Positions 6,173 through 12,653 of a DNA stretch of 16,503 bases are shown here, piece after piece. The stretch comes from an uncultured Lachnospiraceae bacterium. GTDB taxonomy: Bacteria; Bacillota; Clostridia; Lachnospirales; Lachnospiraceae. The translations under genes and the position numbers were made by a program. The DNA is taken from NCBI GenBank assembly GCA_910586555.1, contig CAJUJY010000074.1:1-16503 (forward strand), given 5' to 3'. Within the stretch, counting starts at the first letter, position 1. Every line of letters begins with the position of its first letter. The notes under the pieces are model-generated. The model did not search any database, was not told the origin of the DNA, and saw only the letters and a program-made list of their open reading frames with translations.

Positions 6173-6970
6173 ATGTATGATGAAAACCTTATAGAAGACA
6201 GCCTTGAAGTGTGTAAGAACCTGGATATTATCAGGAAAGGAACAGATGTGCGCAAGCTTTTTGACGATATGCGCACACTAAATGAAGCCAGTGCCAGCCA
6301 TTTATGGGAAAAAGCATTGGACGTGGCTGGCACAGACAGTATAAAACAGTATGAAGAACAGCCAGGTTATAGTTATCCTGCAAACAGCCAGGCTTATGGC
6401 AGCAGTACTGTTAAAAAAAAGATAAATAAAAAAAACATACTGCATAACTTAATCCTTGCCGTACTGTGTGCTGTTACAGCACTATTCCTGTCAGCATTTA
6501 TTAATTCAAATATAGCACACCAGACAACAATAAAAGGTGAATCAATGAAACCTTTACTGGAAAATGATGATTCTGTTATAATACAGAAACTTTCCTATTA
6601 CTGGAAAGACCCAGGGAGATATGATATAATTGTATTTCCTGTTACAGATAAAGATAAAAATGGTGAAAGTATACATTATATTAAAAGGGTAATAGGGCTT
6701 CCTGGTGAAGTTGTACAGATTATTGAAGGCAAAGTGTATATTAATGGAAAACCGCTTGATGATGATGTCTATTCAGATGAAAAAATTGAAGACCCTGGTA
6801 TTGCAGGATCACCGGTACAGCTTGAAGAAGATGAATATTTTGTACTTGGTGACAACAGGAATATGAGCACAGACAGCAGGTATACATATGTAGGAATGGT
6901 AAAAAGGGAAGATATTGAAGGTGAAGCATGGTATTGTATCTGGCCTTTTTCACATATAAAGAAAATATAA
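6173..6970 (+). CDS. lepB: Signal peptidase I, active, with long cytoplasmic N-terminus
   Basis: Cleaves signal peptides from exported preproteins at the outer face of the membrane. Residues 1-90 are hydrophilic and unlike the usual short cytoplasmic tail of Gram-positive enzymes. A single membrane anchor spans about 91-112. Box B is KGESMKPLL with catalytic Ser124, box D is YIKRVIGLPGE with catalytic Lys171, and box E is LGDNRNMSTDSR. All expected catalytic and structural residues are present, in contrast to the paralogue at 4574. AGAGGAG at 6156-6162 precedes the ATG by ten bases. The gene lies between rbgA and rnhB in the same direction, and probably shares their transcript. The N-terminal 90 residues show no domain I recognise. 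Confidence 0.93.
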   Translation: MYDENLIEDSLEVCKNLDIIRKGTDVRKLFDDMRTLNEASASHLWEKALDVAGTDSIKQYEEQPGYSYPANSQAYGSSTVKKKINKKNILHNLILAVLCAVTALFLSAFINSNIAHQTTIKGESMKPLLENDDSVIIQKLSYYWKDPGRYDIIVFPVTDKDKNGESIHYIKRVIGLPGEVVQIIEGKVYINGKPLDDDVYSDEKIEDPGIAGSPVQLEEDEYFVLGDNRNMSTDSRYTYVGMVKREDIEGEAWYCIWPFSHIKKI

Positions 6971-6998
6971 GCTGTAATATAAAACAGCAGGAGATTAT

Positions 6999-7757
6999 AT
7001 GGGCAAAACAATTAATGAAATACGTAATGAATTTATAACGGCAGACAGTGCCATAAGAAAGGAACTTTACAATATATATGCAGATGATTGCAGAAAAGGC
7101 GTAAAACAGGTAATTGCAAAGTTTAAACAAGAAGATGGAAAGTTACTTGAAGAACTTAAAAGGCTTGATAAAATGAGGGTTTTTGAGAAAAAATATGCCG
7201 CTTACCAAAATATTGCAGGCGTTGATGAAGCAGGGAGAGGGCCGCTTGCAGGGCCTGTGGTGGCAGGTGCAGTAATACTTCCTGTGGACTGTGAAATCCT
7301 TTATTTAAATGATTCTAAGAAACTTTCTGCTGTAAAAAGGGAACGGTTGTTTGATGAAATAACTGAAAAGGCAGTTGCATGTGGTGTTGGGATAGTTTCT
7401 GCTGCAAAAATAGATGAGATAAATATATTACAGGCTACATATGAAGCTATGAGGCAGGCCATTGCAGATATGGGAAAGAAACCTGGAATGATACTTGTTG
7501 ATGCAGTAACAATACCAAAGATACCATATAAACAGACAGGCATTATTAAAGGTGATGCCTGTAGTGTGTCTATTGCAGCAGCAAGCATAATAGCTAAAGT
7601 TACAAGGGACAGGATTATGGCAGATATTGATGAAATGTACCCGGAATATGGTTTTGCTTCACATAAAGGATATGGTTCCAAAGCCCATATTGAAGCAATT
7701 AAAAAATATGGTGCATGTCCTTTACACAGGAAATCATTTATTAAAAATTTTGTATAA
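6999..7757 (+). CDS. rnhB: Ribonuclease HII
   Basis: Removes ribonucleotides from DNA by cutting the RNA strand of RNA-DNA hybrids. The catalytic domain starts with IAGVDEAGRGPLAGPVVAGA (Asp76, Glu77), continues with LNDSKKLS, then VDAV (Asp168) and GDACSVSIAAASIIAKVTRD (Asp186), completing the DEDD site. About 70 residues precede the catalytic core, as in the B. subtilis enzyme; total length 252 is normal. AGGAG lies five bases before the ATG, and the gap from lepB is only 28 bases, consistent with one operon. Confidence 0.95.
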   Translation: MGKTINEIRNEFITADSAIRKELYNIYADDCRKGVKQVIAKFKQEDGKLLEELKRLDKMRVFEKKYAAYQNIAGVDEAGRGPLAGPVVAGAVILPVDCEILYLNDSKKLSAVKRERLFDEITEKAVACGVGIVSAAKIDEINILQATYEAMRQAIADMGKKPGMILVDAVTIPKIPYKQTGIIKGDACSVSIAAASIIAKVTRDRIMADIDEMYPEYGFASHKGYGSKAHIEAIKKYGACPLHRKSFIKNFV

Positions 7758-7798
7758 TTTCTCTATGGCAGCAGACAGGAAAGGTGTGGTAATAAGTT

Positions 7799-8143
7799 AT
7801 GGCATATGGAGGCAGCAGTAATAACAGAAGCAGGAAGATATATACCAGGGAAGACATTAAAGGCAGTAATAAATCAGCAATAGCACTTGAATACCAACGG
7901 AGTGAAAAAGCACCTAAAGTTATTGCTACTGGTAAAGGATACCTTGCTGATAAAATTATACAAAAGGCAGAAGAAGAAGATATCCCTGTGCATAAAGACG
8001 AAAAACTGGCACATGATTTATCAAAACTTGATATAGGTGAATATATACCACCAGAACTTTACCAGGTTGTAGCAGAAGTACTTGTTTTTGTAGATACTAT
8101 GGATAAAATAAAAGGCAAAGTAATGGATAATAAAAAGCGTTAA
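7799..8143 (+). CDS. Stand-alone FlhB C-terminal-domain protein (YlqH-like)
   Basis: A 114-residue soluble protein equivalent to the cytoplasmic domain of the flagellar export switch FlhB. It shows the conserved run SAIALEYQ, APKVIATGKG, then ADKIIQKAEEEDIPV and IPPELYQVVAEVL. The self-cleaving NPTH motif of full-length FlhB is absent, the region reading GSNKSAIAL. The N-terminal 20 residues are basic. B. subtilis has the same kind of gene (ylqH) close to rbgA and rnhB, so the neighbourhood supports the call. Its role outside flagellar assembly is not established. A purine-rich AGGTGTGG nine bases before the ATG is the likely ribosome binding site. Confidence 0.85.
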   Translation: MAYGGSSNNRSRKIYTREDIKGSNKSAIALEYQRSEKAPKVIATGKGYLADKIIQKAEEEDIPVHKDEKLAHDLSKLDIGEYIPPELYQVVAEVLVFVDTMDKIKGKVMDNKKR

Positions 8144-8158
8144 TAAATCCCTGTTAAA

Positions 8159-8174
8159 AGAGGTGGATAACATA
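8159..8174 (+). promoter_or_regulatory. yraN ribosome binding site that does not fit the GTG start
   Basis: AGAGGTGG (8159-8166) overlaps the annotated GTG at 8163-8165. Five bases after it comes ATA (8172-8174), in frame, followed by AATAAACGTAAAACAGG. Initiation at ATA would give NKRKTGQWYE as the N-terminus, which looks like the usual YraN beginning. Either the GTG is used with its own overlapping binding site, or ATA is the true start. Confidence 0.35.
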
Positions 8175-8513
8175 AATAAACGTAAAACAGGGCAGTGGTA
8201 TGAACAAAAAGCAGCAGTCTTTTTAAAAAACCAGGGTTACAATATATTAAAATGTAATTATTACTGCCACTATGGGGAAATTGACATTATAGCAGAAGAA
8301 AATGGATATATTGTATTTATAGAAGTAAAATACAGGAAAAACCCGGCATATGGAACTCCAGGTGAAGCCGTAAACAGCATAAAAAGGCAGCATATAAGAC
8401 AGTCAGCCCTTGATTTTCTTATGAAATTTTATGGTACAGAAGAAATTCTTTGCAGATTTGATGTTGTTGCAATTACAGGAAACCAGATACAACTTATTAA
8501 AAATGCATTTTAG
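8163..8513 (+). CDS. yraN: YraN/UPF0102 family endonuclease-like protein
   Basis: Small protein of the YraN family, which has a restriction-endonuclease-like (Holliday-junction-resolvase-like) fold; its cellular role is not settled. With the GTG start it is 116 residues. The N-terminal helix GQWYEQKAAVFLKNQGYNIL leads into the nuclease-type core YGEIDIIAEENGYIVFIEVK, with Glu39, Asp41, Glu54 and Lys56 in the E...D...ExK arrangement, then RFDVVAI and a short C-terminus. It follows the FlhB-like gene by 19 bases and probably ends the rbgA operon. The start codon is uncertain, because the Shine-Dalgarno is better placed for an ATA nine bases later. Confidence 0.9.
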   Translation: MDNINKRKTGQWYEQKAAVFLKNQGYNILKCNYYCHYGEIDIIAEENGYIVFIEVKYRKNPAYGTPGEAVNSIKRQHIRQSALDFLMKFYGTEEILCRFDVVAITGNQIQLIKNAF

Positions 8514-8518
8514 CCTCA

Positions 8519-8551
8519 TTAAGTAAGCTCTTTAAAATACATGCTTCTTAA
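8519..8551 (+). terminator. Imperfect hairpin after yraN
   Basis: TTAAGTAAGC (with a bulged T) pairs with GCTTCTTAA around a 14-base loop, just after the yraN stop. There is no T-tract after it, so it is a weak terminator or a 3'-end structure. Confidence 0.25.
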
Positions 8552-8588
8552 GTGGTGGATTTGGTTTACCAGGGCTTGCTTTGCAGGC

Positions 8589-8610
8589 AATGCGGATTGC
8601 GGATATCTGT
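8589..8610 (+). repeat. Intergenic hairpin repeat, copy 1
   Basis: AATGCGGATTGCGGATATC (8589-8607) is identical to 11081-11099. It folds as GCGGAT (8592-8597), loop TGCGGAT, and ATCTGT (8605-8610), with two G-U pairs in the + strand RNA. It lies 37 bases before pgeF and is followed by TTGGTTTTTAT, giving it a weak terminator-like look. Confidence 0.6.
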
Positions 8611-8646
8611 TTGGTTTTTATAAAAATTGAAAGCAGGGGGTTATTT

Positions 8647-9555
8647 ATGTTATATGGGATAAATGAACTGTACAGGGCGGCCAGCAGCATAAAGCCAGAT
8701 CCTGACAAATGCTATTACCATGCTGGCGGCAATATATGTTACATAGATGATAATAGTGAAGTCCCTCTTATAAGGTTTTGGCCTTTTAAAAAACATAACT
8801 GGCTAAGCCTTGGGTTTTCTACACGGCTTGGAGGTACCAGTAAAGGGCATTTTGCAAGCCTTAACCTTGGATTTGGCAGGGGCGATGCCAGTGGAAATGT
8901 TATAGAAAACTATAAACGTGTGGCCAGGGCAATGAATGGCAGTTATAAGAACCTGGTACTATCTGGCCAGGTACATGGCACAAAAGTAATATATGCAGAT
9001 AATACACATACGGCAGGTGAAGGGCTTTCAAAAAGGCTTGAAGGCATAGATGGAATGGTAACTAAAGAACCAGGGCTTATACTGGCAACTTCTTATGCAG
9101 ACTGTGTACCATTGTTTTTTGCTGACCCTGTAAATAAAATTATTGCCTCATCACATTCAGGCTGGCGCGGTACAACAGGCTTTATTGGCAGCAAAACAAT
9201 AGAGAAGATGCAGGAATATGGAAGCCGTCCAGAAGATATAGAATGTATAATTGGCCCGTCAATATGCCAGGACTGTTATGAAGTAAGCAAAGATGTAATA
9301 GATGAAATTAAAAAAGCATACCCTGAAAATACATGGAAAGATATATTTTATTGCAAAGACCAGAAAAAAAACAAATACCAGCTTGATTTATGGGCAGCAA
9401 ACTTCCACCAGATGCTGCTTGCCGGTTTAAAAAAAGAAAATATACATGTTTCAGGGCTTTGCACATGCTGTAACAATATGGTCTTATTTTCACACAGGGC
9501 ATCTGGCGGTAAAAGAGGAAACCTTAATGGTTTTATAATGATAAATAACCATTAA
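8647..9555 (+). CDS. pgeF: Peptidoglycan editing factor PgeF (YfiH/YlmD family)
   Basis: Member of the DUF152/laccase-domain family. In E. coli the homologue removes wrongly incorporated L-serine from peptidoglycan precursors, and other members show purine nucleoside or polyphenol oxidase activity. The metal-binding residues are visible: His110 in LSGQVHGTKV, Cys153 in TSYADCVPLFF and His170 in SHSGWRG. Also present are FSTRLGGTS near residue 60, GPSICQDCYEV and a C-terminal CTCC followed by FSHRA. The 302-residue product starts at ATG 8647, six bases after AGGGGG. An in-frame ATG at 8581 lacks a binding site and runs through the hairpin repeat. The N-terminal extension of about 50 residues before the core is longer than in B. 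subtilis YlmD. Confidence 0.9.
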   Translation: MLYGINELYRAASSIKPDPDKCYYHAGGNICYIDDNSEVPLIRFWPFKKHNWLSLGFSTRLGGTSKGHFASLNLGFGRGDASGNVIENYKRVARAMNGSYKNLVLSGQVHGTKVIYADNTHTAGEGLSKRLEGIDGMVTKEPGLILATSYADCVPLFFADPVNKIIASSHSGWRGTTGFIGSKTIEKMQEYGSRPEDIECIIGPSICQDCYEVSKDVIDEIKKAYPENTWKDIFYCKDQKKNKYQLDLWAANFHQMLLAGLKKENIHVSGLCTCCNNMVLFSHRASGGKRGNLNGFIMINNH

Positions 9556-9570
9556 AAATTATACTGTTAC

Positions 9571-9605
9571 AAGGACACCCAGAACATTATTTCATGGGTG
9601 TTCTT
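9571..9605. terminator. Hairpin shared by pgeF and the convergent short ORF
   Basis: AAGGACACCCA (9571-9581) pairs with TGGGTGTTCTT (9595-9605), ten Watson-Crick pairs and one G-U, around a 13-base loop. It lies 15 bases after the pgeF stop and overlaps the last codons of the leftward kinase-like ORF. T-runs are short on both sides, so it is a moderate bidirectional terminator. Confidence 0.55.
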
Positions 9606-9903
9606 TAACATATTCCATAAATTCCTTTGTTTTTGACCAGTATTTTATTCCCCAGTTTTTAAAATTCCATTCATCCATATAATTATTCCATTCATAATCA
9701 ATATAGTAAAGCTTATTTCCATTTAAGATAAAGTTGGTTGGAAAGTAATCAATATTAAGACCCACAGGATATAGTAAATTGCACATTTCTATTACCTGTT
9801 CTATGCAAAAGCCTGGAAGTTCATTATTTAATACCATTTCATATACAGTTTTACCATCAATAAATTCTTTTACAATACGTTCTTCCTTACTTAATTTATC
9901 CAT
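9592..9903 (-). CDS. Short kinase-like protein with C-lobe motifs only
   Basis: The 103-residue product contains NIDYFPTNFIL, which fits the catalytic loop of protein-kinase/aminoglycoside-phosphotransferase folds (Asp52 base, Asn57 metal ligand, spaced D-x4-N), followed by LYYIDYEWN, fitting the metal-binding DFG-like position (Asp69). The N-terminus IVKEFIDGKTVYEMV resembles the hinge segment between lobes. The nucleotide-binding N-lobe with its lysine is absent. An in-frame stop lies seven codons upstream of the ATG. However, TGGAGG stands about eight bases before the ATG, so the ORF is translatable as it is. It is either a remnant of a larger kinase-like gene or a genuine minimal protein. 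The specific family is not known to me. Confidence 0.55.
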   Translation of the reverse strand: MDKLSKEERIVKEFIDGKTVYEMVLNNELPGFCIEQVIEMCNLLYPVGLNIDYFPTNFILNGNKLYYIDYEWNNYMDEWNFKNWGIKYWSKTKEFMEYVKEHP

Positions 9904-9969
9904 TTCTGTTTCCTCCAGTTTTTAAGACAATTATTGCTGTATAATATTAACATAGCAACTTTTTTCTAT

Positions 9970-9983
9970 ATTTACAAGTAAAT
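9970..9983. repeat. Small inverted repeat between divergent genes
   Basis: ATTTAC-AA-GTAAAT is a 14-base near-palindrome in the 210-base gap between the leftward kinase-like ORF and the rightward cysK-like gene. Its size fits an operator half-site pair for a dimeric regulator, but no factor can be named. Confidence 0.3.
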
Positions 9984-10009
9984 GCGGGCGTCAATTTTAA
10001 TCATTGGTG

Positions 10010-10039
10010 TTGCCTTTTCACTTATAAATGTGGTATGCT
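10010..10039 (+). promoter_or_regulatory. Candidate promoter of the cysK-like gene
   Basis: TTGCCT (10010-10015) and TATGCT (10034-10039) are separated by 18 bases. A start near 10046 would leave a leader of about 68 bases. A 9-base inverted repeat, TTATAAATG (10022-10030) and CATTTATAA (10053-10061), brackets the -10 box and transcription start, where a repressor dimer could act. Confidence 0.45.
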
Positions 10040-10113
10040 AAAACATATTATGCATTTATAATTTGCCATAAGGGTACATATTATAGATGTAACCAGTAAA
10101 AATGGAGGACAAA

Positions 10114-11040
10114 ATGGTTTTTGATAATATTTTAGATGCTATGGGAAATACGCCTGTTATAAGGTTAAACCATATAGTGCCAGAAAATTCTGCACAAATC
10201 CTTGTTAAGTTTGAAGGGCTTAATGTAGGTGGTTCTATTAAAACAAGAACTGCTTATAACATGATATGTGAGGCAGAAAAAAAGGGTATAATACATAAAA
10301 ATACAGTTATTGTTGAACCTACAAGTGGCAACCAGGGAATAGGGCTTGCGCTTGTAGGTGCTGTAAGGGGATATAAGGTACGCATTATAATGCCTGATTC
10401 AGTAAGTGAAGAAAGAAGGAAACTTATTGCACATTATGGTGCAGAGGTAATTTTAGTACATGATGATGGAAATATTGGGAAATGCATAGAAAAATGCCTT
10501 GATATGGCACTTAATATGGCAGAAGGAAATCCAGATGTCTTTGTACCACAGCAGTTTGAAAACCCTGCCAACCCACAGATACACAGAAGCCAGACGGGTG
10601 CTGAAATACTTGCCCAGGCAGGGGAAGTTATTGACGGTTTTTGTTCAGGTATTGGCACAGGCGGCACAATTACAGGTATTGGCAGTGTTTTAAAGGAAGC
10701 AAACCCTGATATAGTTATATGGGCGGCTGAACCTGAACATGCTGCCATACTTTCAGGCGGTTCTATAGGGACACATATCCAGATGGGCATTGGTGACGGG
10801 GTAATACCTGGAATATTAGACCAGCATATTTACAACAGTATCTGTATAATTACAGATGATGAGGCAATAAAGACAGCTAAAGACCTTGCATCTAAGGAAG
10901 GCATTATGTGCGGTATTTCAAGTGGTACTAATGTTGCCGCTGCTATACGGCTTGCAAAGCAGCTTGGCACTGGCAAAACAGTTGTAACTGTACTTCCAGA
11001 CACAGCAGAAAGATATTTTTCTACACCTTTATTTGGATAA
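10114..11040 (+). CDS. cysK: Cysteine synthase family PLP enzyme with variant lysine motif
   Basis: Fold-type II PLP enzyme, probably O-acetylserine sulfhydrylase making cysteine from sulfide. The 308-residue product starts at ATG 10114, five bases after TGGAGG; the ATG at 10102 overlaps that binding site. The N-terminus FDNILDAMGNTPVIRL is typical. The PLP lysine is Lys43 in LNVGGSIKTRTAYNMI; the usual motif is NPGGSxKDR, so Pro became Val and Asp became Thr. The substrate loop is TSGNQG (70-75), where CysK usually has TSGNTG. The phosphate cup GIGTGGTITG and the C-terminal GISSG serine are present. These substitutions leave room for a related activity such as cysteine desulfhydrase or another beta-replacement. 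It stands alone behind its own promoter. Confidence 0.85.
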   Translation: MVFDNILDAMGNTPVIRLNHIVPENSAQILVKFEGLNVGGSIKTRTAYNMICEAEKKGIIHKNTVIVEPTSGNQGIGLALVGAVRGYKVRIIMPDSVSEERRKLIAHYGAEVILVHDDGNIGKCIEKCLDMALNMAEGNPDVFVPQQFENPANPQIHRSQTGAEILAQAGEVIDGFCSGIGTGGTITGIGSVLKEANPDIVIWAAEPEHAAILSGGSIGTHIQMGIGDGVIPGILDQHIYNSICIITDDEAIKTAKDLASKEGIMCGISSGTNVAAAIRLAKQLGTGKTVVTVLPDTAERYFSTPLFG

Positions 11041-11080
11041 GCAGGTTGTGGATGTCTGCCTGTAACCGCAGGCTGCTTGA

Positions 11081-11102
11081 AATGCGGATTGCGGATATCC
11101 GC
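11081..11102 (+). repeat. Intergenic hairpin repeat, copy 2
   Basis: Same 19 bases as 8589-8607. Here the right arm is ATCCGC (11097-11102), so GCGGAT (11084-11089) and ATCCGC pair perfectly around the loop TGCGGAT. The repeat sits in the 105-base gap after the cysK-like gene, among several other CAGG/CCTG-type short complementary segments (11042-11115), and just before the binding site AAGGAGGTG of the next gene. Confidence 0.6.
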
Positions 11103-11145
11103 TTTACAGCAGGTTAAAACAAACAAGGAGGTGTTCTGTTTAACC

Positions 11146-11571
11146 GTGGTTAATGAAGAAAAAACACGTATTATGATTAAAATTGCACAATATGAAACAA
11201 AGCTTGGCAAAGAAATTATAAATGAAGGCAGTTATTATAAAACAGATTATGTGCGCCTCCATACTTTATCTGCGGTACTTGGTTTTTCTGTTGCATATAT
11301 TCTTCTGCTTTTACTTATAGCATTATACAATATTGATTATATATTTTTAAATTTTGTTACAATAAACTATGTGAAATTGTTTATTGAAATTTTTGTGCCA
11401 TATGTTTCCATTATAATTATATGTATATTTGCTTCTAACATTTATTTTAACTATAAATATAAAAAGAACCGTGAAGAGATTAAAAAATATTATGCAGAAC
11501 TGAAACATCTTGAAAAATATTATACAGACAGCGGGAAGGAGATAACGGATGATACAGTTACTGGTATTTAA
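11146..11571 (+). CDS. Two-helix membrane protein of the cdaA operon
   Basis: Not a family I can name. From GTG 11146 the product is 141 residues: a charged N-terminus (NEEKTRIMIKIAQYETKLGK), a first membrane segment (LSAVLGFSVAYILLLLLIAL), a second (VPYVSIIIICIFASNIYF), and a basic, coiled-coil-like C-terminus (KKNREEIKKYYAELKHLEKY). The start is uncertain. The strong site AAGGAGGTG (11125-11133) precedes GTG 11146 by about 13 bases, and the only in-frame ATGs are at 11077, before the binding site and inside the hairpin repeat, and 11173. The 3' end overlaps the next gene by 23 bases. Its place at the head of the cdaA-cdaR operon suggests a membrane role linked to c-di-AMP or envelope control, which is inference only. 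Confidence 0.65.
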   Translation: MVNEEKTRIMIKIAQYETKLGKEIINEGSYYKTDYVRLHTLSAVLGFSVAYILLLLLIALYNIDYIFLNFVTINYVKLFIEIFVPYVSIIIICIFASNIYFNYKYKKNREEIKKYYAELKHLEKYYTDSGKEITDDTVTGI

Positions 11572-12637
11572 AGAGTATTTACAGAAATTTTACCAGAAAT
11601 ATGCACTGGTTTTAAATATGTTATTCCGGTTTATGGCAGGTTTTACAACGTTTTATGCAGCAAACCAGGTTATAGGGTACAGCCCGCTTTTAAACCAGAT
11701 ATGGGCACAGGTGCTTTCAGGCTGCATATCAATGGTTTTTCCTGTACATGTGCTTCTGTTCCTTGCCGCAGTGTTTATTATATTACAGATTGCATATGTA
11801 TCAAGTTATCTGGCATTTACAACTGCACTTGTTTTTGCAGTATTATATTTTATGTATATAAGGTTCCTGCCTAAACATGGGTTTGCAATACTTGCAATGC
11901 CTGTTTTGTATACACTGGATATACCATATGTAATGCCGGTCATTATGGGGCTTTTATCAGCGCCTGTTTCAATTATACCTGTAAGCCTTGGTATAATTGT
12001 ATATTACCTGATATTAGATACTGCATATGTAATAGGTACATCAACAGAGGATTCCATTAATTTGTATAAACTTGTATTACAACAGCTTTCTTCTGATACG
12101 CAGATGTATGTATCAATATGTATATTTGCAGTTGTAACCATAGTTGTTTATTTTATTAGGAACATGAAAGCTGACTATGCATTTGAAATTGCAATATTAA
12201 CAGGTTCACTGCTTAACCTTATACTTTTTATTGGCGTTAATTACCTTATGGACATTAATACAGATGTAATACCCCTGTTGGCAGGAATTGCCTTTTCGGG
12301 TCTTATCGCATGGCTTATACAGTTTTTCAGGCTTCCGCTTAATTATGCAGGTTCAGAGAACCTGCAATTTGAAGATGATGAATATTATTATTATGTACGG
12401 GCAGTGCCAAAGATGAACATAACTGCTGCAAGGAAAAGAGTAAAACGTTTTAATTCCCATAATGAGCTTGATAAAGATGTCCTGGAAAAAGTTGTACAGG
12501 AAGATGAAGGAGAGCCTGCCAGTAATGGTGTTTTAAAACAGGATATGGATGTTACGGCAAGGCATGATTTTGAATTTACAGTTTCACTTGACAAGGAAGA
12601 TCTTGAAGAAATAGAAAAAATGGAAAAAAATGATTAA
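11549..12637 (+). CDS. Polytopic membrane protein upstream of cdaA
   Basis: No named family is recognised. The 362-residue product has roughly eight to nine membrane segments across residues 15-270 (for example VLLFLAAVFIILQIAYV, ALVFAVLYFMYI, and VPVSL-rich helices near 140), then a soluble acidic tail. The tail begins FEDDEYYYYVRAVPKMNITA and includes a basic RKRVKRF stretch followed by long acidic runs to the end. AAGGAG at 11536-11541 lies seven bases before ATG 11549. It overlaps the gene before it by 23 bases, and its 3' end lies 16 bases before the cdaA ATG, so the set is one transcript. A cytoplasmic tail beside the CdaA cyclase might contact CdaA or CdaR; this is untested. Confidence 0.7.
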   Translation: MIQLLVFKEYLQKFYQKYALVLNMLFRFMAGFTTFYAANQVIGYSPLLNQIWAQVLSGCISMVFPVHVLLFLAAVFIILQIAYVSSYLAFTTALVFAVLYFMYIRFLPKHGFAILAMPVLYTLDIPYVMPVIMGLLSAPVSIIPVSLGIIVYYLILDTAYVIGTSTEDSINLYKLVLQQLSSDTQMYVSICIFAVVTIVVYFIRNMKADYAFEIAILTGSLLNLILFIGVNYLMDINTDVIPLLAGIAFSGLIAWLIQFFRLPLNYAGSENLQFEDDEYYYYVRAVPKMNITAARKRVKRFNSHNELDKDVLEKVVQEDEGEPASNGVLKQDMDVTARHDFEFTVSLDKEDLEEIEKMEKND

Positions 12638-12653
12638 GACGGCAGGAGGCATA

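Noticed and set aside
7627..7821. 64-codon ORF overlapping the end of rnhB
   Set aside because: It lies mostly out of frame within rnhB and has no family features.
8581..8646. Longer N-terminus for PgeF
   Set aside because: The extra 22 codons cross the hairpin repeat and lack a binding site, while AGGGGG is well placed for ATG 8647.
9970..9983. Phage attachment site at the near-palindrome
   Set aside because: No integrase or matching direct repeat is present in the window.
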